Positions 11,370 through 23,599 of a DNA stretch of 64,000 nucleotides are shown here, piece by piece. Every line of letters begins with the position of its first letter. Positions within the stretch are counted from its first letter, which is position 1. The translations under genes were made by a program, and so were the position numbers. Under the pieces are notes generated by a model. That model ran no database searches, had not been told where the DNA came from, and saw nothing but the letters and a program-made list of their open reading frames with translations. The stretch covers positions 51,680,093 through 51,744,092 of the forward strand of contig NC_081849.1 in the NCBI RefSeq assembly GCF_963259705.1. Reading direction: 5' to 3'. This stretch comes from Myotis daubentonii. Taxonomy: Eukaryota > Chordata > Mammalia > Chiroptera > Vespertilionidae.

Positions 11370-12690
11370 TTTTTAAAAAATGTATACTTACTGTTGAAAG
11401 TATTACAGATGTCCCTTTTTTTCCTTCACTGGCCCTTCTACCCCATTCCAACCCCTCTCCCCTAAACCCCCACCCCACTATGGCCTGCCCATGGGTTATG
11501 CATATAAGTTCCTTGGTTATTCTCTTCCCATGCCCATCCTCCTTCCCTGTGAAATTTGTCAGTCTGTTCCAAGATTCAATGTCTCTGGATCTAGTATATC
11601 AGTTTATTTTGTTCATTAGATTCCACATATAAGTGAGATAATCTGATACTTGTCTTTCTCCGATGGGCTTATTTCACTTAGCATCATCCTCTCCAGGTCC
11701 CTCCATGCCGTCTCAAAGGGTAAAGAGATCCTTCTTTTTCACAGCTGCATAATTTTCCATGGTATAAATGTACCACAGATTTTTTTATCCCCTATCTACT
11801 GATGGGCACTTGGACTGTTTCCAGATCATAGCTATTGTAAATTGTGCTGCCATGAACATACCATAGGGGTGAATATATTCTTTCTAATTGGTACTTAAGG
11901 ATTCTTAGAATATATTCCTAGAAGTGGGATCACTGGGTCAAATGGCAGTTCCATATTTAAATTTTTTAGGAAACTCCATACTGTTTCCATAATGGCTGCA
12001 CCAGTCTGCATTCCCACCAGCAGTGTACTAGGGTTCCCTTCTCTCCACATCCTCGCCAGCACTTGTCATTTGTTGATGTGGTGATGGTAGTAGCTATTCG
12101 CAGGTGTGACGTGATACCTCATTGTCGTGTTAATGTATTTAAAAAATATATTTCTATTGATTTCAGAGAGGAAGGGAGCGGGAAAGAGAGAAACATCAAT
12201 GATGAGAGAGAATCATTGATCAGCTGCCTCCTGCACACCCCCCACTGGGGATCGAGCCTGCAACCCAGGCATGTGCCCCGAGGAGAATCAAACAGTGTCC
12301 TCATGGTTCACAGGTCTAGGCCTAACCACCTAGCAACACTGGCTGGGCTAATTTGCATCTCTGATAATTAGCAACTTTGAGCATTTTTTGATACACCTCT
12401 TAGCCATCTGTACGTCCTCATTGGAAAAGTGTCTCTTCAGGTCTTTGACCCATTTTTAAATTGGATTGTTTGTCTTCCTTTTGTTAAGTTCTATGAGTTT
12501 CTTATATATTTTGGAAATTAACACCTTATCAGATATATCTTTGGCAAATATGCTTCCATACAGTGGGCACCCTTTTCATTTTGTTGATGGTATCTTTTGC
12601 TGTGCAGGAGCTCTTAAGTTTCATGTAGTCCATTTGTTAATTTTTGCCTTTGTTTCCTTGCATTACCCTTTCCATCCTTGAGTCATAACC
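11370..12690 (-). mobile_element. L1 3' fragment, split by a VES SINE
   Basis: On the plus strand it shows reversed L1 3' UTR and ORF2 C-terminal sequence: cacatataagtgagataatc, cttatttcacttagcatcat, gatgggcacttgg, gaagtgggatcactgggtca and tttgctgtgcaggagctctt. It runs parallel to 56100-56900 of the long L1 but is clearly older. A SINE at 12136-12348 interrupts it. ORF2 remnants are broken. Confidence 0.9.
12136..12348 (-). mobile_element. VES SINE inserted in an L1 fragment
   Basis: Minus-strand SINE running from tttctattgatttcagagag to ggctgggc. The interrupted L1 text resumes on both sides (cctcattg ... tttgcatctctgat). The target duplication is weak (gttaatgt / gctaattt). Confidence 0.9.
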
Positions 12691-13979
12691 CTTTTTGTAG
12701 TTTACCTCCTACAGCAATCAATAGATCTAGAATCATATTTTCTTTGGACTTTATCCAGCATCCATTTTTATGTCTTGACATGTAACTACCAGAATTAAAG
12801 ATAGTTTGAGAGCAGAAATATGCTTAAAGTCTTCTTTAACCTAATATTGAAATCAGCAATTTAGTTTCTGTAAATCCTCATTAAACCCTAACTTTTAAGA
12901 CTAATTTCTTTTTTGCACTCCACTCATTTGATGGAAACATTAATTAAGCTAATAGCATGGCAGCGTCTCCCAGTGCCACTTGAAGTCCCTGAGCAATAGT
13001 ACACATTACATTAACTTCAGGTTTTAAAGCCCCTAGTTTGCACGATGAAGCAGTAATTTCAGGGAATAATAGCATTTAATGAAATTTCCCCAGGTGTTGA
13101 ACTTACTCTGAATTACTTTTAAGTGCAAGAAAAAATAGTTTTTTGTTGAAAATTAAAAAAACAACATTTTTAATGCTATGAGTTAAAACAGAGTTAGAAT
13201 GATAGTGGAGGTCTTCTATGCTTATTGAACCAGTATTAACTTAAATAGTTATGAAACCTTTGGCTCGCTGAAAAACAGTTGTGGACTCTTCAGTTAACTA
13301 TAATTAGTATGATAAGGACTGAACAAAATCTGTATTGCTCTTTCCTCTGAAAAGGGGCTATTAAGACTAAGGCTTTAAATCAACTTATTAAAAATTTGAC
13401 ACCTTTGTGAAAGGACGAGCGAAAGTTATTTTTCTACTCCTAAAGAAAATGTTTTAATTTTTGATGTGATAAAATTAACCGTTTTATAATTATAGTTTTA
13501 TTGAAGAAAACTTCCTTACCTACTGCCTCTGAAAACTAACTTATCACAGTGATAAGATGTTACTGTTAAGCCATGACTGACGTGAGCCAGCTCCATCATG
13601 TAGCAGAGCCACTGGTACATAACAGATGCTCAGCAAATAGTCATTGATATGTTGAAGGTTTACATGGTAATGGCCCCTTTCTGTGTAACATTTACATTTT
13701 GTAGTCAAATTGTCAACAATTTTTACTGTATTTTAATTATCTGTGCTGTACTTCTATGTAATCATCTTTCTAAAACCATTTTTATTAGATTTAATTCAAA
13801 TGTTCAAACTTGTGCTAGGAAGACATACTAAAATATGTTCATGTGCGAACTCTTTCCCTTTTAAACATATGCTTTCATATCTGGAAATGTAAAAAAAGAA
13901 ACAGTTAAACTGTTTTCTTTTTCAGGGCTTGGGAGTGAGGTGTTGCTGGAGAAGGGGACTTTTTTCTAAATAATTAATT
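12691..13979. other. Unique sequence, candidate conserved non-coding DNA
   Basis: No repeat recognised. Around 12780-13140 the sequence is complex and repeat-free with several TAAT-type homeodomain-like words (cattaattaagctaatag and others), the look of conserved non-coding DNA. This is an impression, not a measurement. Confidence 0.35.
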
Positions 13980-14087
13980 CAGCAAATAATATATAAAGTA
14001 CCCATGCTATGCAAAGTGTTGACCAGGGACATGGTCCTGGTCTTCATGAATTTTACAATGTAGTGTAGGAGCCAGACATTTAACACA

Positions 14088-14118
<31 letters not shown>

Positions 14119-14700
14119 TTATTTACTTACAAATTGTCATGAGTGATGTGAAAGAAAGGGATGCTATGAGAGAGCATTTATAAGAGGGAACCAGTTTAAT
14201 TGGGGGAGGGCAGTTGAGGGAGGCCTCTTCAAGTAAATGGTATTTGAACCAAAACTTGAAGGATGAATCCGAGTTAGCTAGGCACAAATGGAGGAAGATG
14301 CCACAGGTAGAGAACCAGCATGTGCAAACGCAGTAAGGATGTTGGCTTACAGGAAGAAGTGAAAGAAGAGCAGTGCTACTGTACAGGTACGGGGGCTAAG
14401 GTGGGGGGCCCCAAAGAATGTGGGATGAAGACGGAGAAGAACATGCAGGTCAGAACATATAAGACTTGCTAGTTTGAATTTTGTCCTAAAGTACAAGGGG
14501 GAAATTATTGACATATTTTTAAGCAGAGGAGTCATAGATATAGTATCTATTCTTTGTTTATTTTCATTTAGAGACCTCACTGGTTGGAGAGGAGAATGGA
14601 TAGGAAGTGGCCTGAAACAATAATAAATAGTCCAAGTGAGAGATGGTGCTGACTTGGACTAGGGTAGTGACAGTAGAAATTGAGGGAAGTGGACACCTTT
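13980..14700 (-). repeat. L2 LINE fragment with (ACAT)n insertion
   Basis: It reads as reverse L2 3' sequence: an 'agtacccatgctatgcaaag' start, a 'ggcctcttcaagtaaatgg' and 'ttgaaggatgaatccgag' block, and 'agagatggtgctgacttgg'. A microsatellite interrupts it near 14085-14117. No coding capacity remains. Confidence 0.65.
14085..14117. repeat. (ACAT)n microsatellite
   Basis: About eight perfect acat units. Likely length-polymorphic. Confidence 0.95.
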
Positions 14701-14754
14701 AGGATATATTTGGGGATTGGATGATAGATGAAATGCTATTGGGAGAATAGTATA

Positions 14755-14945
14755 ACGGAAAGAGCATGGGTTTGGATTCTATCCCAGGTCTAACACTTCA
14801 GCACATTTGCACAGACTACAGAATCTCTCCACCCTCAAATCTTCTCACGTATGAAATGCCTACTCATAACTTCACAAATTATTGTGTGAACAGTAAATGA
14901 AATTAAGAATATAAAATGCTTGAGAAAATATCTTTTATAAACTGT
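14755..14945 (+). repeat. MIR-like SINE, degraded
   Basis: It has a gagcatgggtttggattcta start, a central region with acagaatctctccaccct in place of the usual tract, and a tgcttgagaaaat end. MIR-like order, weakly preserved. Confidence 0.5.
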
Positions 14946-15399
14946 GCACTTATAAATATATAGCTTTTTAAAATTTTATAAAAAATATAGTTTCTAGTGT
15001 CTCCTTGTCCTTGCATCTAGTGTTCACTTTTTTAAAAAAGATTACATTTCTTTGTTATCATAGAAACTGAGATTTCATCATACATGATGTTGTTTATATT
15101 TCATTAAGGCATATTTTATGTCATTATCTGTTGCTCAGTTTCCCAAGATGTCTTTTCCAAGTCACACCTTCTTAGAATGATTAGCTCTATTAATTAATGA
15201 GCCTAACACTTAGAACCAAAATTTTCAGGTAAAGTGATTCCCTAAGATTGACAGTTGAAAAGAAAATAAGTATGAATAATCACAGATTTGAAATTCTGTA
15301 TTCATTTATCTAAAAGACACTTGATTGATGAGAAAGTTACTATTGTTTGACATGTAAATTTTTCTGGCTTCTGATGATAATGCTTTATTTTATATAAAA
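14946..15399. other. Unique AT-rich sequence
   Basis: No repeat or gene recognised. It includes a TAAT-rich stretch (ctattaattaatgagccta) near 15188. Confidence 0.45.
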
Positions 15400-15646
15400 C
15401 TAGAGGCCCGGGTGGGGTCCCTGGGCCTACCCTGCAGGGATTGGGCTAAAACCAGCCCGGTGCACGGATTAGTCCAGGGCGTGTCCGGCCCTTCTCGCCC
15501 AGTCCCAATTGGCCAGACCCCAGCAGCAAGCTAACATACAGGTCGGAGCATCTGCCCCCCTGGTGGTCAGTGCACGTCATAGCGACTGGTTGAACAGTTG
15601 AATGAATGGTCGGACACTTAGCATATTAGGCTTTTATTATATAGGA
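15400..15646 (-). mobile_element. HeliBat-type Helitron, reverse strand
   Basis: The plus strand starts ctagaggcccgggtgg and ends ggcttttattatatagga, the reverse of the copy at 38097-38412. The insertion lies between A (15399) and T (15647). It is 247 bp with no coding capacity. Confidence 0.93.
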
Positions 15647-16539
15647 TAGCACTGTGGTGGAATATTTACTCCTCTTTCTGCGATAATAGACTTGCTTTCA
15701 ACCCATCAAGGTGCTATACATTGAAATTTAATCATGTTAAAGTAATAATTCTCGAGAAGACTTGTAAAAAAATATTTATTATAGAGCACATAGGTTTTAC
15801 ATTACCTGTACTAGGATGTTTTAGCTTGGTCTGTATAAATGTATTTACGTTCATACATATACATATATATGTATTTACATTCATGTTAGAACCTGAAAGA
15901 GATACTATATATTTAAATATCTTATTTTTAGTTTCTTCACATCAACGTGCATTTCAGGTTTAAGTATTTGTCCAGAATTGGTTTAGAAGTAACACAATCA
16001 GATTTGGTCCAGTGACTCAAAATGAAATGTACACAAATTCGCATTCTTACAAATAAGTTGCTCTAAAATCAAAGTAGGAGAATAAATGTAGTGTGAAATG
16101 TTAGGCAAAATCCAGGCCCAGCATAATTAGCAAAGGAGAGTAGAAATGCTATTTGTTAAAACCTGAATTGTAACAGTCAATTAATTTCCTCACAACAGGA
16201 AATAGCAAAGCAGTTAACAAACATCTTCTGTCAAAAGTAGTGTTAAGGTAGGTTAAAGAACCACAGCATGAAGTTTATAATTTATAAAATTGAAAACAGA
16301 ATGTTCAATAGCATTTGATTTTGATATCCTTTACAGGTTTTTTATGTTATTCTGGTTAATTTATTTCAAGAAACTTTCCAAAATCATGTTAATGCTTTCC
16401 TCCTATATATGTATAGGCTTTTAAAATCTTTTAGATGTGGGATTTTCCTATTTTGGACAAAGTTAATGTATTGGAGAAAGAATTTACTAATAATTAAAAC
16501 TGGGGAATGTAAGTTTATATTTTTTCCATTTTGCATTGG
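15647..16539. other. Unique AT-rich sequence
   Basis: No repeat or gene recognised. A short run of nested atacat/tatatg words lies near 15850. Confidence 0.5.
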
Positions 16540-17815
16540 TTTTTAAATTTTTTATTAAAATACATATAACATAAAAATTTCCATTTTAAGCATTTTAAAT
16601 TGTATGATTTATTGGTACTAATTATATTGACAATGATGTGAAATCATGACCACTCTTTATTTCCAAAACTTTTTCATCACCCCAAACAGAAACTATGTTT
16701 TTAAAATAAAAATTTTATTGTGATATAATTCATATACCATACCAGTACAGCCATTACCTCAGTCAATTCTAGAACATTTTCATCACCTCAGAAAGAAACT
16801 GTACCTTTAGCAATCACTTTCCATTTTTCCCAGCTTTCTGTCTCCTTGGATTTGCCTGTTCTGGATATTTCATATGAATGAAATCATACAATATGTGATC
16901 TTTGTGACTGGCTTCTTTTACTTTTATGTTTTTAAGCTCTATCCATGTTGGAACATGTATCATTACTCCTATTCATTTTAACTGCTGAATAATATTCTAT
17001 TGCTTTATTTTATTTTATTTTTTTAAAATATATTTTATTGATTTTTCACAGAGAGGAAGGGAGAGAGATAGAGAGAGTTAGAAACATCGATGAGATCGAT
17101 CAGCTGCCTCCTGCACATCCCCCACCGGGGATGTGCCCGCAACCCAGGTACATGCCCTTGACCGGAATCGAACCCGGGACCTCTCAGTCCGCAGGCTGAC
17201 GCTCTATCCACTGAGCCAAACCGGTTTCGGCTTCTATTGCTTTATTTATCTGTTCTTCAGTTGATGGACATTTGAGTTGTTTCCACATTGTGGCTATTAT
17301 GAATAATGATGCTATGATCATTTGCATTCACACTTTTGTGTAGACATGTTTTCATTTCTGTCAGTTATATATCTAGGGATGGAATGGCTGGTAACTTCAT
17401 GTTTAACCATTAGAAGAATTGTCAGACTGTTTTGCAAAGGGACTGGCCCGTTTTACAATCCTACTAGTAGTGTATGGAGGTTCCAGTGTATCCACATCCT
17501 GGCCAATACTAACTGTTACTGTCTTTTACATTGTAGTCATCCTAGTGGGTATGAAGTGGTATCTATGGTGGTTTTGATTTGCATTTACTTGGTGGCTAAT
17601 GATGTTGAGCATCTTTTCATGTGTTTATGGCCACTTGTATATTTTCAGTGGATAAATGTCTATTCAGAATCTTTGCTCATTCTTAAATTGGGTATTTGTC
17701 ATTTTATTATTGAGTTGGAAGAACTCTTTTGTGTATTCTGGATACAGGTCTCTTACCAAATAGGATTCACAAATATGTTCTCGCATTCTGTAGATTGTCT
17801 TTCATAAAACTTTCT
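16540..17815 (-). mobile_element. Ancient L1 3' fragment, split by a VES SINE
   Basis: Reversed old L1 3' sequence: attgtgatataattcatata, gaacattttcatcacctcag, ctggatatttcatatgaatg, ttgatggacatttgagttg and tgggtatgaagtggtatct. It is more diverged than the L1 at 11370. The 161-codon open frame at 17322-17807 is antisense to this L1 and is not a gene. Confidence 0.85.
17011..17231 (-). mobile_element. VES SINE with 16-bp target duplication
   Basis: A well-preserved VES SINE flanked by a perfect 16-bp duplication, ttctattgctttattt, at 16995-17010 and 17232-17247. A-box-like and B-box-like stretches (sense ctcagtggatagagcgtc; ggttcgattcc) are intact. It is a young insertion into the old L1. Confidence 0.97.
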
Positions 17816-19304
17816 TTTTGAGTTTCTTTTATTTCTTCTCCACTCTAATTATGTATGACTTCATTTGGGGTAACTCTGAACTCTTTATGGGATATGCATC
17901 TGAGTGACACACTGAGGAAGGTTATATTTCCATTTCTCTGTGCCTACAAAGTCCATTTCCTAAGACTGCCCACTGTGCTGTAGCATTCAGGAAGCAATTA
18001 TTTTGGTGCCTACTAATGTGCTAGATACTGAGCCAAGTTCTGGGGGTATAACATGGAACTCATTCTCAGTAAGCTTAAAATCGAGTGGACGCTCAGAACA
18101 ACCTGTATTGTTAGGAAAAGCAATGTTTCCTTACAAACCGAGGAGATTTAGTTTTGTTAGGTTTATGATTTAAACTTGCAAGTAGTTGGAGACTAGAATA
18201 TCACTATGCTTTACTCCATGGTGTATAAAATCTAGTGTAGTGTAGTGACTTCCAACAAATGATCTCATTCCCTACATTTTCCACTGTCCCTCATCCGAGC
18301 TCTCTGCTCAGTCTCCCTGGTCCTCAGAAGCCTCTCATGTCGGGTCATTATATTTTTTCATTTCCCTGGCTGTTTCTCCCCATTTACCCAAGTCTTACAT
18401 GGAATTTATGGCCTACCTTAAGGTACTTCATGACTGGTGCCTTTCTGGTAACTGATGGTCTTTTCTTACTGGAATTACTTAAGACACCTTAATTGTGTCT
18501 TAACTCATAATCCCATAATTGAATGCTTGCATGTACCATATAGAGTTCAGACCATTTACTTTGGTGTACTACTCATGGAACTAAATGGAAGGAAAACGAA
18601 AAAATAAGGGTTTCTGTCCCAACTTCACAAAATCCTTTGGAAAAGTGATGGAGGGAAACATACTCTGGGAAAATCAGATAGCAGTGGGTTAGCAGAGGCA
18701 GTTGACGACATAGGTCATTAAACAAGCTTTTATGTTGAATTGATGGCAAAGAAAATATACAAATTCAGTTGTATTTTAGGCTACTTAGCATGTTCCTTCC
18801 TTCTAGCTCCATATTTTTCATGGGATATGCAGTTTTAGTAGGCTGACTTGGAACTCTCGTATGTTTAAAGTTTTCCATTTCACACATGTTGTCTAAATAT
18901 GCGCACACAGTTTTTGCTTTAGCTACTGACCTAATGAAAGCCTCTTGTGAATGCTTATCACCTTGTAAAGTAGTTACCAGAGCTGCAGTAAAATTTGCCT
19001 GCAAGTGAAAAGGCTTTGACTCCCCTAGAGGGAGAATAAAAAACATATGAGACAAACAGCAGCAACCGAAATTATCTGGTGTAGAGAGTGGCAGGGTGCC
19101 AGCCAAATGCTGGGTCCCTAAAATGTTTTAAACCTTTATCTGAGCTCACTAAAAAGGCCACCTTGTTTAAAGAACTTCAAACACAAACTTGGAAATGTCT
19201 CATTATTTTGCTGCAATTTACACAAAGAACCCCTCCTTTTTTATTGCTATCTTCTGGTATTAAGGTCCTGTAGATTTAAAAGAATTTTTAAAAATATTTA
19301 TATT
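17816..19304. other. Mostly unique sequence; possible L2 scrap near 18000
   Basis: At about 17985-18080 a 'gtgctagatactgagccaag...gggggtataac' pattern suggests a reverse L2 fragment. The rest is unassigned. A 113-codon minus-strand open frame at 18765-19106 has no domain I know, and coding is not supported. Confidence 0.4.
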
Positions 19305-19525
19305 ACGCCCTAGATGGTTTTGCTCAGTGGATAGAGCGCCGGCCTGTGGACTAAGGGGTCGCAGATTGATTCCGGTCAAGGGCAAATGCTCAGGTTGTGG
19401 GCTTGATCCCCAGTAGGGACGTGCAGGAGGCAGCTGATCCATGATTCTCTCTCATCATGGATGTTTCCATCTCTTTCTCCCTCTCCCTTCCTCTCTGAAA
19501 TCAATAAAAATACATTAAAAAATAT
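19305..19525 (+). mobile_element. VES SINE
   Basis: Plus-strand copy with head gccctagatggttttgctca, B-box-like stretch cagattgattccgg and tail aatcaataaaaatacatt. It is flanked by an 11-bp duplication, atatttatatt, at 19294-19304 and 19526-19536. Confidence 0.95.
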
Positions 19526-20019
19526 ATATTTATATTCCTTTTAAAAAGTAGAGAGTGTGTGTGTCTGGGCACGCATGCATGGGCCCATGTGTGTTAATTG
19601 TTACTGAATGGTACTGCCTTGTTTATTTTAGATACTTCGTATATCTAATTAGAAATGATGTTGATTGTTAAACAAAGTAGGCTTCAAGGGCAAGGCGAGA
19701 AATAGTAATGAGATACCTTTATTAGACTCTCTTCATAACAGAGTGGGAGGGAGGGATTGATAAATCCTAGTGTTGTTTTGGAGTTGCCAGGATGAGAAAA
19801 TACCCTATGATGTCATGGTTTGTCGTCTGTCCTAGGGTAGGGGACAAGTCTAGCTTTGTTTTGCTCAGAAGTAGTGGTATTTTTTTGGAGTTAAGTTACT
19901 TTCTGGAAAGGTCACTCACCCTTTTTCTTTTATAATTCTTAAAACTAGGGAGTCCTAGAAGGCCCAATTATAGTTAAATGCCTATTATTTCATTAATTAG
20001 CACTATTACTTGTTGCTGC
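19526..20019. other. Unique sequence
   Basis: A short (GT)n-like tract lies near 19555. No gene or assignable repeat. Confidence 0.5.
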
Positions 20020-20215
20020 TAACATTAATACCGCCCCTGTCGAACACTTTCTGCCTCATAGACATTTCATGCTTGCTGTATTATTTGATCCTTTCAGAAG
20101 TCCCTAGAACAAGGCCGGTCAAATGCTTTTATCCTGGTTTGTGGGTAAGGAAAATGAGGCTGCAAGGTACCCAGTGACTTGGTGAAGGTCACAGGCTAGT
20201 AAAGTGGAGGAAGGT
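20020..20215 (-). repeat. MIR SINE
   Basis: Reverse MIR: gtattatttgatcctttcag, gtaaggaaaatgaggctgca and tggtgaaggtcacaggctag. Confidence 0.75.
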
Positions 20216-20816
20216 TTTCTTTCCACTGCTCTACAGTGACACTCAGAAAGCTTCAGGTTATTGTGATTCTTAGCAATTATAGAATATGTTTTTGCCAAGA
20301 AATAATAAGCCCTTTAACCAATTGAAACTGCCAGAAAGGCTGCCAGGGTAGTGACTCAACACAGCAGAGATGGAGGTTTTCGGTCCTTTCATCTCTAGCA
20401 TTGAGCCCACGAGGTCAGGGTTTCGGGAAATGGGAAATTGTCATTGCTGCTTGCTGAGTTGCCCTGTTTTTCTATATAATGGAAAACTTGGCCTTTATTA
20501 TTTTCAGTTTAATGTATACTTTTCCTTAAAGGAACAGGAAAGTTGCTTGTGTTTTGGGAGGAAAGTATAGAAATTAAATCTCAACCTTAAATTATTAATG
20601 TATATGCTGTTTCTGGGCCCCAAAATAGGAAAACAAGATATAATCATCTAATAAAGCATTACATGTTTTATTGTATGCATCATGTTTTAGTTTACATACT
20701 AAATTAAAATTTTAATTTATTATGCATTTATGTAGGTAATAGAGTTAAATGATACAAAAATTCCTTAAACCAAATTCTATTCCATGGCTTAGAACATATT
20801 ATAAATCCAGTACTTA
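20216..20816. other. Unique AT-rich sequence
   Basis: No repeat or gene recognised. Confidence 0.5.
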
Positions 20817-21443
20817 TCTATATTTATAAAACCCTAATATGCAAATAGACCGAATGGTAGAACAACCGAACAACTGAACAACTGGTTGCTATGACGTTCA
20901 CTGACCACCGGGGGTGCGCTCAGAACATGGCGGGAGTTGGCCATGGCAGGATGGTGGAGCAGGTAAGTGGGGGCGCCAGACCAAGGCGGGATGCCAGTCA
21001 CTGTCATGAGGGTGAGCCTCTAGTGGTTACTGAAAATTCTTTGCTCCCACGTACGGTGGTCCTGCCTGGCGTTCACACCTGCTGCCGGCGCCTGGCACTG
21101 GCCCTGATCACTCTGTGCCATCAGCAGGTGCAAGTGGCGGCTGCTGGCCCCGATCGCCCCTTAGGGCTTTTCCACCTCCCCCTGCTCCTGAGGGGCGATC
21201 GGGGCAGCAGCTGCCCCTTGCACCTGCTGACAACAGCGCTGGCCCCACTCACACCTGCTGCTGGCGCCGGCCCCAAAGCGATGACAGCAGGAGTGGGGCT
21301 GCCTGCAGACAGGGGACCAGGGGCACAGCATGAGGGGGCTGAGTGGGAACAGAGGATGGGCTGAGACCTGCCCCTGTGCCCACTGCAGCCTCGTGGCCCA
21401 CAGTTCCTTTCAAGGTGCACAAATTCATGCACTGGGCCCCTAG
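20817..21443 (+). mobile_element. Long HeliBat-type Helitron
   Basis: Starts tctatatttataaaaccc and ends actgggcccctag, between A (20816) and T (21444). At 627 bp it is the longest Helitron in the window. The interior is GC-rich and contains a 40-bp inverted repeat (21121-21160 against 21191-21230). Open frames of 157 codons (+, 20891-21364) and 103 codons (-, 21121-21432) lie inside it but show no Rep/helicase motif. They are explained by GC-rich composition with few stops. An origin of the interior by gene capture is possible but not shown. Confidence 0.93.
21121..21230. repeat. Inverted repeat inside the long HeliBat
   Basis: The left arm 21121-21160 (tcagcaggtgcaag...gatcgcccc) is the near-exact reverse complement of the right arm 21191-21230, with a 30-base loop. 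It could form a stable hairpin. Confidence 0.9.
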
Positions 21444-21961
21444 TTTATAGAATAAAGATTAATGGAAATATTATGAAACTAACATTGACATTTTGAAATA
21501 GTTGCTCCTACAGAATCAGATGACCAGTCCCAGAATTGGAATATAAATTAAATCATTTGGAGTATTAGAGCTGCTGTATCTTTTTGAAGGAAGCAGGGTG
21601 ATATAGGAGTTATTTTTGCTTTGGATTTGCATGTAGAGCAAAGTAATCAACATTGTGCTGTGGTGACATATTAATACTAGTATATACTCATAATGCTGAT
21701 TTACCCATTTACCAAATCTTGTGAAATATCTATTACCTTTCCATCCCTGTTTAAATACTATATATCATGTTGCTCTTTTGACTAGTAGTACATTTTAATG
21801 TGTGATTATTTCTTTTGTTATTTTTAGAAGCAAAAACTTTGGGAAAAGAATATATTTGTCACAGTAATACTTTGGGATTTTGCTCTACCAGCCTGGAAGC
21901 AGGTATGAGCATCAGAAAGTCCAGGACCACCAAACTCCCCAGTCTCCTAAGACCGCTTTTT
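21444..21961. other. Unique AT-rich sequence
   Basis: No repeat or gene recognised. Confidence 0.5.
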
Positions 21962-22163
21962 AAAAAATTGTATTTGTTTCAGAGAGGAAGGAAGAGGGAG
22001 AGATAGAAACATCACTAATGAGAGAGAATCATTGATTGGCTGCCTCCTGCAAACCCCCATGGAGTATCAAGCCTGCAATCTGGGCCTGTGCCCTGCCTGG
22101 AACCAAACTGTGACCTCCTGGTTTATAGGTTGATGTTCAACTGCTGAGCCACACTGGCCTGGC
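21962..22163 (-). mobile_element. VES SINE, older copy
   Basis: Diverged minus-strand copy (ttcagagaggaaggaagagg ... cacactggcctggc). Imperfect 16-bp flanks: ctaagaccgcttttta at the left and ctaaacccccttttta at the right. Confidence 0.9.
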
Positions 22164-23399
22164 ACTAAACCCCCTTTTTATATTCAATTTTATCACGGTT
22201 CTAGAGACATCCCATCACACAGGATTTCCCTTTACCATGGCTCCTCCTCACCTAGGTCCATATGATTGCATTGGTTTCTATATATGCTATTTGTTGTTTT
22301 CTCTTTTTTTCAAAAGTTTCCCTTGCTAGTGTTTCTAAAAGTTCTAGCCTGTAGCCTTTTCATACTGGGAATCGATATTTTACAGTCGATTTGAAGAAAA
22401 ATTGTGTAGGATACCAAGCAAATTCAAGTTATCAGTTACTCTTTTTTTTTTGCAGTTAAAATGAATGCCTAACAGTTCCACCATAAACTCAGTGAGATTT
22501 AATGCGCTAATTAATTTAAAGAGTTTTGACATTCTTTCCTCGAAGGACTCTTTCTGTGCTTTTATAATCTCACATAAGGGAGGATACGAGATGGTTTAAT
22601 TACTCTCCAATAGGGCAGTTCTCTTGGACAGCCAACATTCCAGCTTAAAGCTATGTCTTCTAGGGGCTTGAACTCTTTCTACCTAATCCAAGGAAAAATA
22701 TTTGAGGGACACCAGTTAATGCATTTTCCAGGAATGGGAGTGGGTAAGCATATTTTTCCTTGCTTATAGAATATTTAGCAATTGGAGCCTCTAATATTTA
22801 ATTTTATAGCATTTGCAGTACTGGTGGCAAGGGCTTCCTCCAGAAATAGTGAGAAATTATGTGAATTCCCTTCTTGGTATGTTTAGGAGGTCAAGTCATA
22901 AATCCTTAGCCTCATATTTTTCTAAAATGAAACTGGGCATTGATATTTGCTGTGATCTAATATGCAGATATGTTGAAATGATCCGTAAAGTAGTATATCT
23001 TAGGATTCCTGGATGTTCTCATAAAAGCTTATATACTCTGAAACTATTATGCAGAAAGCATCTAAGATATAATTATTCTTTTCTATGATAGTTTATCAAA
23101 ATTCTGTAAACATTTTCATAACGCGAAGTACTACTGAAAGGACCTTGTGTGTCACATTTGCATTCATAAATACACACGAAGGATCTCTTTCACCAGTGTT
23201 ATTCAGTCTTAGTCCAGGACAAGGTCAGACATTGATTATGTTTGACAGTCTTAACAACAGTGAATAGGGAAGATAGATTTTCTTAATTACACTGCTAGAA
23301 TGGTGAGGGGCAATGACCCTTAATATACGTGTAGTGTAATAGCTAGAGAGGAATATTAACAGAATGAAAGGACAGTGGTCAATGACAAGTATAATACTA
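22164..23399. other. Unique sequence, candidate conserved non-coding DNA near 22480-22640
   Basis: No repeat recognised. The part around 22490-22640 (tttaatgcgctaattaattt and following) is complex and repeat-free, with the look of conserved regulatory DNA. Open frames at 22813-23267 have no domain. Confidence 0.35.
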
Positions 23400-23580
23400 A
23401 TGATTATTTAATGAGCATCTTTTAGATGATAGGCCACATAATAGTGCTTTATGTATGCTTTATAGAATATAATTTTAACATATATCTTAAGAAGTTCAGG
23501 TAGTATTATACCCATTGGCCCCAAGATGGAAAGTGAGGTTCCAAGAAATTGAGTATGTGCCTAAAGCTACATATGGATAC
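23400..23580 (-). repeat. MIR-like SINE, degraded
   Basis: Reverse MIR order: atttaatgagcatctttta, a tagtgctttatgtatgcttt block and ccaagatggaaagtgaggtt. Confidence 0.6.
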
Positions 23581-23599
23581 ATATTTTTCTTATATTTAA

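Noticed and set aside
14085..14117. Short regular repeats that might look like a CRISPR array
   Set aside because: (ACAT)n is a microsatellite without spacers. The same holds for (GGGA)11 at 54815.
17011..17231. tRNA gene suggested by intact A-box-like and B-box-like sequences
   Set aside because: The boxes belong to a tRNA-derived VES SINE with tail and target duplication. No cloverleaf is formed.
17322..17807. 161-codon plus-strand open frame
   Set aside because: It is antisense to an ancient L1 ORF2 fragment, where stop-poor frames are common.
18765..19106. 113-codon minus-strand open frame in unique DNA
   Set aside because: No domain, signal or membrane pattern, no splice context I could defend and no repeat link. 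Coding is unsupported.
20891..21364. 157-codon plus-strand open frame in GC-rich DNA
   Set aside because: It lies wholly inside a HeliBat Helitron, shows no Rep, helicase or other domain, and overlaps an equally long reverse frame. GC-rich composition explains it.
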